A DNA stretch of 34,484 nt from Dolomitihabitans soli (GTDB lineage: Bacteria > Actinomycetota > Actinomycetes > Streptosporangiales > Streptosporangiaceae), in assembly GCF_022213955.1 (NCBI RefSeq), contig NZ_JAKNTW010000047.1, forward strand, positions 1 through 34,484, written 5' to 3'. This document shows positions 1-9,111 of this stretch, in pieces. A program made the translations under genes and the position numbers. The first letter of the stretch is position 1, and every line of letters starts with the position of its first letter. The notes beneath the pieces are model-generated. The model was given only the letters and a program-made list of their open reading frames with translations. It had not been told where the DNA came from and ran no database searches.

Positions 1-67
1 CCGCCTGAGGACCGCCGTCGCCCGGAAGCCCCGCCGAGCCGTCGTGGCCGGTGGCCGTCGTCGGTGT

Positions 68-948
68 TCATGCCGTGATCCGGGCGAGGGCGCCGATCTC
101 CAGTGCCACCCACATCGCACCGTCCGGTCCGGCGACCAGGCCGTGCGGCTCCGACGACGGGGTGGGCAGCGGGAACACGTCGATCACGCCCGAGGGCGTG
201 ATCCGGCCGACCCGGCCGGACCCCCACTCGGTGAACCAGCAGTCACCGTTCGGGTCCGCGGCGATGGCGTGCGGCCGTGCGCCCCGATCGGGCAGCGGGA
301 ACTCGGTGATCTCCCCGTCCGGCCGGATCCGGCCGATCTGACCCGCGCCGATCTCGGTGAACCACAGCGTGCCCCCGGCCCCCGCGGCGATGCCCACCGG
401 GGCGGCGCCGGGGGTCGGCAGCGGATGGACGGTGACCTCGCCGTCGAGGCCGATCCTGCCGATGGCGTCGGCGGAGTTCATGGTGAACCACAGCGCGTCG
501 TCGGCTCCGGCGGCGATCACGGACGGGAACGCCGCCGGGACCGGGATCGGGAACTCAGTGATCACGCCGTCCGTCGTGATCCGGGCGATCCGGCCGGCGT
601 TGATCTCGGTGAACCACAACGCGCCGTCGGCTCCGGCCGCGATGCCGTACGGCCCGGCCTCGGGCGTCGGCGGGGAGAAGGACCGGACGTCGCCGCCGGG
701 CGTGATGCGGCCGATCCGATGGCTCTGAAACTCGGTGAACCAGAGCGCGCCGTCCGGTCCCGGTGTGATGACCGTCGGCCCGCAGGTCGCCGGATCGAGC
801 TGGTGGCGGCCGAGGTCCCCGCCCGGCGTGAAGCGGCCGATCAGGCCGTCGTGGACCATCGTGAACCACAGGGCCCCGTCGGGACCGGTGGTGATGCCGT
901 ACGGGCCGGATTCGGGGCCGGACACCGGGAACTCTTCGATCGAAACGG

Positions 949-952
<4 letters not shown>
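68..952 (-). CDS. vgb: Virginiamycin B (streptogramin B) lyase
   Basis: A 294-aa protein made almost entirely of about seven repeats of roughly 42 residues with the core GPDGALWFTE followed by IGRI and a Gly-rich turn, the signature of the seven-bladed beta-propeller Vgb family. Vgb linearises type B streptogramins by an elimination at the ester (thr-phenylglycine) bond. Residues known to matter in Staphylococcus aureus Vgb occur at matching positions here: Tyr18, His228 (in RPHAI), Glu268 and His270 (in SEPHG); Glu285 is near the known Glu284. The start is the ATG at 952, preceded by GGAG. This ATG overlaps the stop codon of the ABC-F gene in a 4-bp ATGA, so the two are translationally coupled. 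Full length and no signal peptide, so cytoplasmic. Substrate specificity is inferred from family and context; some Vgb homologues lack lyase activity. Confidence 0.88.
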
Positions 953-2565
<1,613 letters not shown>

Positions 2566-2629
2566 CGGGCGTACGGGTCGTCGCGGTGCTCGATGAACGG
2601 ATCATGGCGACTCACTCCTTCTGACATTC

Positions 2630-2652
2630 TTAATGCTACTAAGTTGCGTTAA
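2630..2652. promoter_or_regulatory. Imperfect palindrome, probable TetR operator
   Basis: In the divergent gap between the ABC-F gene and the TetR gene lies a 23-bp imperfect palindrome with arms TTAATGC and GCGTTAA; 9 of 11 pairs match around a central A. A -10-like TAATAT at 2650-2655 (for the TetR gene, with TTCTTA 17 bp upstream) overlaps its right end. A repressor bound here could control both directions, the usual layout for TetR and its target. Function is inferred from symmetry and position. Confidence 0.55.
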
Positions 2653-2698
2653 TATGAGTATGCAGGATGAATCGGAGCCGACGCAAACGGAGGCGGTC

Positions 2699-3304
2699 AT
2701 GACCGGTCCGGGAGCCGCCCGGCCCGGCGGGCGCACCGCGCGGACCCGCGCGGCCGTACGCCAGGCCACCCTCGCCGAGCTGGGCGAGAAGGGATACGAG
2801 GGCCTGACCGTCGAGGCGGTCGCGCTGCGCTCGGGCGTCCACAAGACCACGGTCTACCGGCGCTGGGGCAGCGTGGCAGGGCTCGCCGCCGACGCGCTGG
2901 CGATCGCGGGCGACGAGGCGTGGCCGATTCCGGACACCGGCACCCTCGAAGGCGACCTGCGGGAGCTCGCCCGCCTGGTGGTGACCGGATTCACCGACCC
3001 CGAAGCCGGTCCGATCGCGACCGCCTTCGTCTTGGCCTCGGCACGGGATCCCGTCGCCGCGAAGGCGCTGCACGCCTTTTTCGCGGCCCGCCACGAGCAG
3101 TCCGCCGTGCTCGTCACCCGCGCGGCCGGACGGGGTGAACTGCCCGCGGGCACGGACGCCGCCGAGGTGGTCAGATGCGCCGTCGCGCCGATCTACTACC
3201 GGCTGTTCGTCACCGGCGAGCCCATCAGCGAGGCGGTGGCCGACCGCGCCGCCGCGGCGGCGGTGGCCGCCGCGCGAGCCGGCGTGTTCCAGACCCCGCC
3301 GTGA
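2699..3304 (+). CDS. TetR/AcrR family transcriptional regulator
   Basis: A 201-aa protein whose N-terminal 17-63 is a TetR helix-turn-helix: RAAVRQATLAELGEKGYEGLT followed shortly by the recognition-helix segment HKTTVYRRWGS. The C-terminal part (about 70-200) is an all-helical ligand domain of the AcrR type. The start was set at ATG 2699 because GGAGG ends 5 nt before it. The upstream in-frame ATGs at 2633, 2654 and 2660 overlap or adjoin the palindrome and have no SD. It is divergent from the ABC-F/vgb pair and separated from it by a 133-bp gap containing the operator-like palindrome. It most likely represses that pair and itself and is released by a drug-like ligand; this role is inferred from arrangement, not from ligand-domain sequence. 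Confidence 0.85.
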   Translation: MTGPGAARPGGRTARTRAAVRQATLAELGEKGYEGLTVEAVALRSGVHKTTVYRRWGSVAGLAADALAIAGDEAWPIPDTGTLEGDLRELARLVVTGFTDPEAGPIATAFVLASARDPVAAKALHAFFAARHEQSAVLVTRAAGRGELPAGTDAAEVVRCAVAPIYYRLFVTGEPISEAVADRAAAAAVAAARAGVFQTPP

Positions 3305-3471
3305 CCGAGCGCGGACCTATTCACTAATGTGGTCCATCTGACCCTGTGTTTCGCCGCTTCCTGGTCTCCCGCCGCTTACTATGGCAAAGTCAGCCGATTG
3401 GATGAGATCGGTGCCGGCGCGTGGCGCAGGTGCCCATAGCGGGGTTGCGAGTCGAACAGGTCGGACGGCCC

Positions 3472-3498
3472 CCCAGTAGATCTGGGTGAAAGTCACCC
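3472..3498 (+). promoter_or_regulatory. Two mutually exclusive hairpins in the leader of the 74-aa gene
   Basis: The 257-nt gap 3305-3561 holds no recognisable gene. Within it, CCCAG (3472-3476) can pair with CTGGG (3482-3486), while GGGTGA (3484-3489) can pair with TCACCC (3493-3498). The two stems share GGG, so only one can form at a time, an arrangement typical of switching leaders. The stretch GGTGAAAGTC plus CGCGCCACTG at 3517-3526 recalls parts of a cobalamin riboswitch, but the rest of that fold was not found. A regulatory leader is possible, not shown. Confidence 0.3.
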
Positions 3499-3561
3499 CT
3501 TGGCCGCCCCCGCGCGCCACTGCCACCAGATTGCGCCAAATCAGCGAAAGGACCCACGACG

Positions 3562-3786
3562 ATGAACGGGCACACCTCCATGCAATGCCCCGGATGCCGG
3601 GGTGTCATGTCCTCCAGCGACGCCTCCGCCTATACCAAGGCCCGCGCGCGGCTGATCCTCGCCCACGGTTACTGCACCTGCGCGACGCCGGCCCAGGCAC
3701 CCGCCCCGGCCGACATCGCGGTGGCCGCTCCCACCCAGCAGATCCCCGCCCCGCAGTACCTCCAGGCCCCTCCCGTGCGAGCCTGA
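3562..3786 (+). CDS. Small Cys-rich protein of unknown function (74 aa)
   Basis: A 74-aa frame starting at an ATG preceded by AAAGGA at good spacing. The N-terminal half has a CPGC motif at 9-12 and a later CTC near 38-40, with a helical stretch (ASAYTKARARLILAHGY) between. Two such Cys groups could bind one metal ion as a small zinc ribbon. The C-terminal half is rich in Ala, Pro and Gln and looks disordered. No signal peptide or membrane segment. I do not recognise the family. A 257-nt leader containing alternative hairpins precedes it. GC-rich third positions support real coding. Confidence 0.6.
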   Translation: MNGHTSMQCPGCRGVMSSSDASAYTKARARLILAHGYCTCATPAQAPAPADIAVAAPTQQIPAPQYLQAPPVRA

Positions 3787-3862
3787 CCGGTCGCTCCGGC
3801 CGAGCCGATCCACGTCAACGGCCACGGGGGGCCGTGATCATCTGTGTTACGCTAGGTGAGTC

Positions 3863-4252
3863 ATGAAGAACAATCATGACGCTCCTACCGTCAATCTCAG
3901 CGACGACCCCGCGCTGCATCACGCCGCCTTCGTCGCGGCGTTCAATACCGGCGACGTCCGGGCGGTCGATCAGGTCTACGCCGACGACGCCGTCCTCGTC
4001 CCCAGCCCCGGCCTGCCCATGACCGGAACACAGCGGTCCGCGGCCGTCCAGCACCTGCTCAGCATGGGGCTGCCCATCGAGGCTGAGCCCCGGCATGTCT
4101 ACGTCTCGGGCGACATCGCGCTGCTCATCGTCGACTGGTCCATGAGCGACGAGACCGGGATCCGTCTCCAGGGAACCGCGACCGACGTCGCGCGGCGCGG
4201 CGCGGACGGGCTGTGGCGTTACGTGATCGACAACCCCTTCGGCACGGCTTGA
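3863..4252 (+). CDS. NTF2-like (SnoaL/DUF4440-type) protein
   Basis: A 129-aa protein with the pattern of small NTF2-fold proteins. A helix HHAAFVAAFNTGDVRAVDQVYADDAVLVPSPG is followed by a strand-rich half with VYVSGDIALLIVDW and ending in GLWRYVIDNPFG, close to the WKIVHDNP ending of DUF4440/SnoaL-like proteins. Members are cone-shaped hydrolases, isomerases or binding proteins; no catalytic residue can be assigned here. The start ATG follows AGGTGAG. It is probably monocistronic: a hairpin begins five bases after its stop and the next gene converges. Confidence 0.75.
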   Translation: MKNNHDAPTVNLSDDPALHHAAFVAAFNTGDVRAVDQVYADDAVLVPSPGLPMTGTQRSAAVQHLLSMGLPIEAEPRHVYVSGDIALLIVDWSMSDETGIRLQGTATDVARRGADGLWRYVIDNPFGTA

Positions 4253-4257
4253 CGGCG

Positions 4258-4277
4258 GCCCGCCCACCGGGGCGGGC
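4258..4277 (+). terminator. Hairpin terminator after the NTF2-like gene
   Basis: GCCCGCCC (4258-4265) and GGGCGGGC (4270-4277) form a perfect 8-bp GC stem with a 4-nt loop, beginning 5 nt after the stop codon. There is no T-run, as is common for actinomycete terminators. Confidence 0.6.
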
Positions 4278-4316
4278 GCAGCGGGCGACGGCGAGCCTCC
4301 CCGGGTCGCCGGCCCG

Positions 4317-4361
4317 GCCGTCCGGGTCGCTGCACGCTTGCCGTCCGACGACCCGGACGGC
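4317..4361. terminator. Long hairpin between convergent genes, possible bidirectional terminator
   Basis: A perfect 13-bp inverted repeat, GCCGTCCGGGTCG at 4317-4329 and its complement at 4349-4361, with a 19-nt loop. It lies between the convergent NTF2-like and HesB-like genes, 29 bp from the end of the latter, so it could end transcription from both sides. Confidence 0.55.
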
Positions 4362-4390
4362 TCGTCTCACGGCGGCGAACCCGTGGACGG

Positions 4391-4684
4391 TCAGGCCATC
4401 GTTTTCGTCACCAGGAAGGTGACCCCGCCTTCCTGGGCGACCTCGGCGTCAAGGGTCTTGTCATCGAGGTAGGAGACGATGGCGGATTCGACGAACACCC
4501 GCGCCCCCTCGGCCTCAAGGATCTCGTCACCGAGTTGCGGGCCGCCGGAGATCGACGCGTCGAGAGACGTCCCGGCGCCGTTGTCCGACTTCGTCGAGAG
4601 GCGCAGCCCGGTCTCCCCGGACGGCTCCTCCTGGGCGGTGAGATCGCGGATCGCCACGACCGCGTCGGTGGTCAGGGTGAGCAT
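4391..4684 (-). CDS. HesB/IscA-like protein lacking the cluster-binding cysteines
   Basis: A 97-aa protein with the fold pattern of A-type Fe-S carriers: an N-terminal MLTLTTDAVVAIRDL, a central GLRLSTK strand, GDEILEAEGARVFVE and ALA-like turn, and LDDKTLDAEV near the end. IscA/HesB proteins carry clusters on three conserved Cys; this protein has none, so it cannot bind a cluster in the known way. Cys-less versions are known in actinobacteria and their role is unclear. The start is supported by AAGGAG 5 nt before the ATG. It converges with the upstream NTF2-like gene. Confidence 0.75.
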   Translation of the reverse strand: MLTLTTDAVVAIRDLTAQEEPSGETGLRLSTKSDNGAGTSLDASISGGPQLGDEILEAEGARVFVESAIVSYLDDKTLDAEVAQEGGVTFLVTKTMA

Positions 4685-4891
4685 GATGTCTCCTTCATCG
4701 GCACTGACTGCCCACCCTTTCCCCGCCGGCCGGCCTCAAACCGGCCGCGTCCCGTCATCCGTACGGCACGCTCGTCTCCCCCTGCCCCCGCGGCCATCAG
4801 TTCGGAGAACTCGGGGACGGCGGGCTCAGGGCGGTCCACTCGCGTACGGCCCGACCCGATTGGGTCGGGACCACGCCGCGCCGGCGATGCG

Positions 4892-5893
4892 TCAGGCGGA
4901 CGACGCGAGACGGTCCTCGTGCACCTCGTGCTCCAGGGGCAGCCCATCGGCGAAACGGACGAACTCGGCCGCCACGAGATCGCCCAGCCTGGCCTCCTCC
5001 GTGCCGAGGCTGCCGGCGATGTGCGGGGTGACGAGCACGTTGTCCAGGGCGAACAGCGGGTGTCCCGCGGGCAGCACCTCGGGTTCGGTGACGTCCAGCA
5101 GCGCGAAGACGTCGCTCCTGCGGGTCAGGAACGCGACCAGCGCGTCGTGATCGACGAGCCCGCCTCTGGCGGTGTTGATGAGCGTGCCGCCCGCGGGCAT
5201 CAGGTCGAGCTCCGCCGTGGAGATCATGTTGTCGGTCGCGGCGTTGTGCGGGGCGTGCAGGGTCAGCACGTCGCCGGCGCCGATGACGGTGGCCAGGTCG
5301 GCGAGCTCCACCCCCGCCTCGGCCGCCTCCTCCGCCCTGGCGAACGGGTCGTACGCCAGGAGGCGCAGGTCGTGCTCGGCCAGGCGGCGCGCGACGAGGC
5401 GGCCGATGTGCCCCAGCCCGACCAGGCCGACGGTCGCGCCGTCCACACCCCGGATGCCCGCCCGCCGTACCGGCCCTCCCGTCGAGCGGGCGGCCAGGGC
5501 GAGCCGCCACACGTTCTTCAGGGACAGCTGGATCTGGGCGTAGGTGAAGTCGGCTACGGAGACGGCGTTGGCGGCCGTCGCCGTCGACACCCGGATGCCC
5601 CGCTCCCACACGGCCGGGGTGGCGATGACCCGGACGGTGCCCGCCGCGTGCAGCACCAACTCCAGGGACGGCAGGCGGTCCAGCACGCCGGCGCTCAGCG
5701 GCGGGGTGCCCCACCCGGTGATGAGGACGCGGACATCGTCGTGCACACCACCGGACACCGGATCGAACTCGACGAGGTCGCCCCGTTGCCGGATGACGTC
5801 CCGAGCCCGATCCGCCAAGACGGATCGGGACCACTCCTCGCCGATGCAGGTTCCCACCACCAGGTCACGGCGGCCCGACGCCACTGACTGCAT
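4892..5893 (-). CDS. D-isomer-specific 2-hydroxyacid dehydrogenase
   Basis: A 333-aa NAD(P)-dependent enzyme that interconverts 2-hydroxy and 2-keto acids. The nucleotide-binding motif GLGHIG is at 159-164 and is followed by an Asp (YDPF, D182) at the end of the second strand, favouring NAD. The catalytic triad is Arg243 (TARGG), Glu270 (DVTEPE) and His291 (TPHIAGS). The N-terminal substrate domain (1-110) includes VLITGWGTPPLS. The ATG at 5893 was chosen because the 59 residues upstream in frame are low-complexity and unlike the family. The substrate is unknown; glyoxylate/hydroxypyruvate or phosphonate-type acids are possible. It stands alone, divergent from the metallophosphoesterase gene. 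Confidence 0.88.
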   Translation of the reverse strand: MQSVASGRRDLVVGTCIGEEWSRSVLADRARDVIRQRGDLVEFDPVSGGVHDDVRVLITGWGTPPLSAGVLDRLPSLELVLHAAGTVRVIATPAVWERGIRVSTATAANAVSVADFTYAQIQLSLKNVWRLALAARSTGGPVRRAGIRGVDGATVGLVGLGHIGRLVARRLAEHDLRLLAYDPFARAEEAAEAGVELADLATVIGAGDVLTLHAPHNAATDNMISTAELDLMPAGGTLINTARGGLVDHDALVAFLTRRSDVFALLDVTEPEVLPAGHPLFALDNVLVTPHIAGSLGTEEARLGDLVAAEFVRFADGLPLEHEVHEDRLASSA

Positions 5894-6167
5894 TGTCTCT
5901 CGCAATCTCTCGGAACGAGGAAGATCGTAGCCTCCCTCCGGCCGTACCGCGGGCCCGCCCCCTTGCCGACCTCCCTTCGCACCACCCGAGGTGATCGTCG
6001 CGCACGCGTTGCGGCTCGGTGACGGTCCACCCGGTCCCCGCTCGCGAGCAGAGGTCGAAGGACGGCGCACCGGCTGTCAGAGCTACGTCGCACGGGCTAC
6101 GCCGGTACACCGTGGGGTGTAGCCGGAGCAGCGACCGCAGGACGACGACGCCTCCAGTGGATGCCCG

Positions 6168-6190
6168 CGATACTCGATGCCCGAGTATCG
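6168..6190. promoter_or_regulatory. Perfect 9-bp inverted repeat upstream of the metallophosphoesterase
   Basis: CGATACTCG (6168-6176) and CGAGTATCG (6182-6190) flank a 5-nt spacer and end 18 nt before the start codon, just ahead of the GGAG. It could be a dimeric repressor site or an RNA hairpin in the 5' UTR. The 315-nt divergent gap 5894-6208 has one other symmetric element, TACACC/GGTGTA at 6106-6121 with a 4-nt loop, and no gene that I can support. Confidence 0.5.
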
Positions 6191-6208
6191 ACGGCAGGAG
6201 TGTGCTTG

Positions 6209-7444
6209 ATGTCGGTTCCCTTCTGGGTGTGGCCGCAGTCGGTGCTGTGGGTCCTGGCCCACGTCTACCTGTGGGCACGACTGGTCCGCGGGACCACGTC
6301 GCCGGGCGGCGCCGCCCGGCGGGTGGGGACCGTCGCCGCGGTGGTGCTCTCGGCCTTCATCCCGGCGGCACTGATCTCCGCGTACACCCTCTCCCCCGAC
6401 GTGGCCCGCTGGTTCAACTGGCCGGGCTACACCTGGTTCGGGCTGGTCGTCTACATCTTGATCGTGCTCCTCCTGGCCGAGCCCGTACGGCTGGCGGCGG
6501 CGGTGGCCAGGCGGATGCGGACCCCGAAGGTCGTCGCGGCGGAGGACCTCGGGGCGACCCGTGAGGCTGAGCCGGGGGCGGTGATCACGGCGGCGCCGCC
6601 CGTGGTCCGCACCGCCACGGACGTCGACGCCGGGCGGCGGCGCTTCCTCGCGCGCTCCATCGCGCTGACGGCGGGCGTGACCGCGACCGGCGTGGTCGGG
6701 TACGGCATGAGCACGGCCCTGGGCCCGCCCAACCTCGACCGCGTCACCCTGGGTCTGCGACGGGGCGGCCCGGGGGTGAACGGAATCCGGATCGCGATGG
6801 TCAGCGACATCCACCTGGGCCCCATGCTGGGACGGTCCCATACGCAGCGGATCGTCGACATGATCAACAGCACCGGCGCGGACCTCGTCGCGATCGTCGG
6901 CGACCTGGTCGACGGCACCGTCGAGCATCTCGCGGACGCGGCCGCGCCGTTGCAGGACCTGCGCAGCAGATTCGGCACCTACTTCGTGACCGGCAACCAC
7001 GAGTACATCTCGGGCGCAGGCGAGTGGGTCGAGGAACTGCGGGAGCTGGGGGTCCGCCCGCTGCAGAACGAGCGCGTGGAGTTGCCCGCCCTGGACCTCG
7101 CCGGGGTGAACGACGTGACCGGCGAGAAACTCGGCCAGGCCCCCGACTTCGAGCGGGCGCTCGGCGACCGCGATCCCGCCCGCCCGGTCGTGCTGCTCGC
7201 GCACCAGCCCGTCCAGGTGCACGAGGCCGCCCGCTACGGCGTGGACGTGCAGCTCTCCGGCCACACCCACGGCGGCCAGTTCGCGCCCTTCAGCCTCTTC
7301 TCGACCTTCGCCAACCCGATCTCGGCCGGTTACGGGCGCGTCGAGGACACGCAGCTCTATGTGACGCGAGGGGCGGGTTTCTGGGGTCCGCCGATCCGGA
7401 TCGGCGCCCCGCCGGACATCACGGTCGTCGAGCTGAAGACCTGA
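6209..7444 (+). CDS. Membrane-anchored metallophosphoesterase
   Basis: A 411-aa protein. The N-terminal half carries three hydrophobic segments (about 8-23, 40-58 and 75-92), then a twin-arginine-like RRRFLAR at 143-149 before another hydrophobic stretch (150-170). The C-terminal half is a calcineurin-like phosphoesterase with all metal ligands: D200-x-H202 (SDIHLG), D232 (GDLVDG), N263-H264 (GNHEY), H332 (AHQP) and H352-x-H354 (GHTHGG). This is the YkuE/YaeI-like class, whose members act on phosphate esters at the cell surface or on lipids; the substrate is unknown. The start ATG 6209 follows GGAG by 8 nt. An ATG at 6161 in the same frame has no SD and would put the palindrome inside the gene. 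It converges with the PHP gene, 7 bp away. Confidence 0.85.
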   Translation: MSVPFWVWPQSVLWVLAHVYLWARLVRGTTSPGGAARRVGTVAAVVLSAFIPAALISAYTLSPDVARWFNWPGYTWFGLVVYILIVLLLAEPVRLAAAVARRMRTPKVVAAEDLGATREAEPGAVITAAPPVVRTATDVDAGRRRFLARSIALTAGVTATGVVGYGMSTALGPPNLDRVTLGLRRGGPGVNGIRIAMVSDIHLGPMLGRSHTQRIVDMINSTGADLVAIVGDLVDGTVEHLADAAAPLQDLRSRFGTYFVTGNHEYISGAGEWVEELRELGVRPLQNERVELPALDLAGVNDVTGEKLGQAPDFERALGDRDPARPVVLLAHQPVQVHEAARYGVDVQLSGHTHGGQFAPFSLFSTFANPISAGYGRVEDTQLYVTRGAGFWGPPIRIGAPPDITVVELKT

Positions 7445-7451
7445 CGCCCCA

Positions 7452-8471
7452 CTACGCTGCCCACTCCAGCAGGGCGTCCAGGGACCAGGTGTTCACCACA
7501 CGGTCGGCCTCGATGCCGCACCGGGCGGCTCGCTCGCAGCCGTGGCGCTGCCAGTCGAGCTGCCCCGGGGCGTGCGCGTCGGAGTCGATCGAGAACACGC
7601 AGCCCATCTCGTACGCCAGCCGCATCAGCCGCTTCGGCGGGTCCAGCCGGTCCGGCCGGGAGTTGATCTCGACGGCCACGCCGAACCGCCGGCAGGCCTC
7701 GAACACCAGCTCGGCGTCGAACTCCGACTCCGGCCGCAGCCCGCCCCGCTTGGTGCCGCCCTTCACGATCCGCCCGGTGCAGTGGCCGAGCACGTCGACG
7801 AGCGGGTTGGCGATCGCGGTGACCATGCGCCTGGTCATCTCGTAGCGATTCATCCGCAGCTTGGAGTGCACGCTCGCCACCACGACGTCCAGCCGCTCCA
7901 GCAGCCCGGGATCCTGGTCGAGGGTGCCGTCGGCGTTGATGTCGACCTCGATCCCGGTCAGGATCCGGAACGGCGCCAGCTCCTCGTTCAGCGCCTCGAC
8001 CACGTCGAGCTGGCGGCGCAGTTGCGCGGCCGACAGCCCGTTCGCGATGGTGAGCCTGGGCGAGTGGTCGGTCAGCGCCATGTATCCGTGGCCGAGGGCC
8101 TTCGCGGTGGCGGCCATCTCCTCGATCGGCGAACCGCCGTCCGACCAGTCGGAATGGGTGTGCAGGTCGCCGCGCAACGCCGTACGCAGCGCGGCGGTCT
8201 CCTCGTCGAGGTCGGTCCCCTCGGTGGCCTGCAGCCGCCGGAGGTAAGTCGGCACGTTTCCGTCGAGCGCCTCGGTGACGGCCAGCGCGGTCACCTTCCC
8301 GACCCCCGGCAGGCCGGCGAGCCCCTGCGACTTCGCCAGCCGTACCAGTTCCTCGCGGGACAGGCCCGCGACCACGGAGGCGGCGCGGCGGAAGGCCTGG
8401 ACGCGGTACGTCGGCTCGCCCGCCCGCTCCAGGAGGAAGGCGACCTCGCGCAACGCCTCGACCGGATCCAT
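7452..8471 (-). CDS. PHP-domain phosphoesterase with helix-hairpin-helix (PolX-like C-terminal part)
   Basis: A 339-aa protein. Residues 1-90 form a helical region ending in a helix-hairpin-helix (LAGLPGVGKVTA, 51-62), as in family X polymerase N-terminal DNA-binding parts. Residues 98-339 are a PHP domain with the usual metal-binding residues: H104-x-H106 (GDLHTHSDWSDG), D135-H136, E175, H202, H230, and D298/H300 (SIDSDAH). PolX proteins combine these two modules with a polymerase core; here the polymerase core is absent. Possible roles are 3'-phosphatase/exonuclease action on DNA ends or histidinol-phosphatase-like hydrolysis. The DNA-binding motif favours DNA, by inference. The start is ATG 8471, since the 28 residues upstream are not conserved-looking. 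Confidence 0.85.
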   Translation of the reverse strand: MDPVEALREVAFLLERAGEPTYRVQAFRRAASVVAGLSREELVRLAKSQGLAGLPGVGKVTALAVTEALDGNVPTYLRRLQATEGTDLDEETAALRTALRGDLHTHSDWSDGGSPIEEMAATAKALGHGYMALTDHSPRLTIANGLSAAQLRRQLDVVEALNEELAPFRILTGIEVDINADGTLDQDPGLLERLDVVVASVHSKLRMNRYEMTRRMVTAIANPLVDVLGHCTGRIVKGGTKRGGLRPESEFDAELVFEACRRFGVAVEINSRPDRLDPPKRLMRLAYEMGCVFSIDSDAHAPGQLDWQRHGCERAARCGIEADRVVNTWSLDALLEWAA

Positions 8472-8541
8472 GCCCCCAAACGTACCCGGACCAGGACTCC
8501 CGGGAGTGCGGTTACCGTGCTTCCCCTGCCAAACACCCCTG

Positions 8542-8705
8542 CTACCGCTGCGCACCGAGCACTACCGGCAGGCTGTCAAGGCCGCGAGTACTCCACTGCA
8601 TCATGTCGCTTTGGCCCTGGCCGCAGTGCACGCGGCCAGCACTATCGACATCCGGCGCATGAGGATCGATGACATTGACCTGGCCGGCCGCCACACCTCA
8701 CGGGG
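8542..8705 (+). pseudogene. Tyrosine-recombinase (integrase) remnant
   Basis: In the gap between the PHP and VOC genes, the forward frame from 8542 reads LPLRTEHYRQAV, then HHVALALAAVHAA and DIRRMRIDDIDLAGR. The last part resembles the catalytic-domain entry of phage-type integrases (helix, xLRxxExxxLxxxDIDL). No start codon, no catalytic His-x-x-Arg or Tyr, and the frame becomes unrelated after about 8705. Codons such as ACT, CCA, CAT and TTG are less GC-biased than in the neighbours, as expected for decayed or foreign DNA. Assignment is by motif only. Confidence 0.45.
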
Positions 8706-8727
8706 ATGCCTCACCAGGACAACAGGA

Positions 8728-9111
8728 TCAGCCGGACTCCGCGAGCAGATGTACCACACCGGCCGGATTCTTGATCCAGTGGGTTCTGGAGTCGAGGTTC
8801 TCCAGGGGCTCCACCTCGTCACACGGGTGGATACCGATGCCGGCCAGTTTGCTCGCCGCCGCGTCCAGGTCATCGGTGTGCAGCTGCAGCCACAGGTCGG
8901 GCCGGCTGTAGTTGTCGACGCAGTCGAGCCACAGCGTATTGGGACCGAACCGCACCGAATGAGTTCTCGAGACGGTCGGGGCGTAGGAGACGTCGTCCTC
9001 CTTGACGTCGAAGCCCAGAGCGTCGCGGTAGAAGGCCACGGTGGCCTCGTACTGCGCCTTGGGGATCTTCATGGCGATGTTCAGGCCGGCCGTGAATTCA
9101 GGCTTGCTCAT
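8728..9111 (-). CDS. VOC (glyoxalase/bleomycin-resistance fold) protein
   Basis: A 127-aa protein with the vicinal-oxygen-chelate pattern: a first beta-alpha unit GLNIAMKIPKAQYEATVAFYRDALGFDV, strands SVRFGPNTLWLDCVD and DLWLQLHTDDLDAAASKL, and an ending WIKNPAGVVHLLAE. Members are metal-dependent lyases, dioxygenases or binding proteins; the ligand cannot be told. The ATG overlaps the ArsR stop codon in ATGA, so it is the third gene of the SRPBCC-ArsR-VOC operon and coupled to the regulator. Confidence 0.82.
   Translation of the reverse strand: MSKPEFTAGLNIAMKIPKAQYEATVAFYRDALGFDVKEDDVSYAPTVSRTHSVRFGPNTLWLDCVDNYSRPDLWLQLHTDDLDAAASKLAGIGIHPCDEVEPLENLDSRTHWIKNPAGVVHLLAESG

Noticed and set aside
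3449-3470. Stretch resembling a B12 box (AGTCGAACAGGTCGG)
   Set aside because: It lies before, not after, the GGTGAAAGTC/GCCACTG part, so the order does not fit a cobalamin riboswitch.
5898-5909. 12-mer TCTCGCAATCTC shared between the hydroxyacid-dehydrogenase promoter and the propeller-gene promoter (31787-31798)
   Set aside because: Tens of 12-bp matches are expected by chance in a window this long, and the site is not symmetric; kept only as a note.
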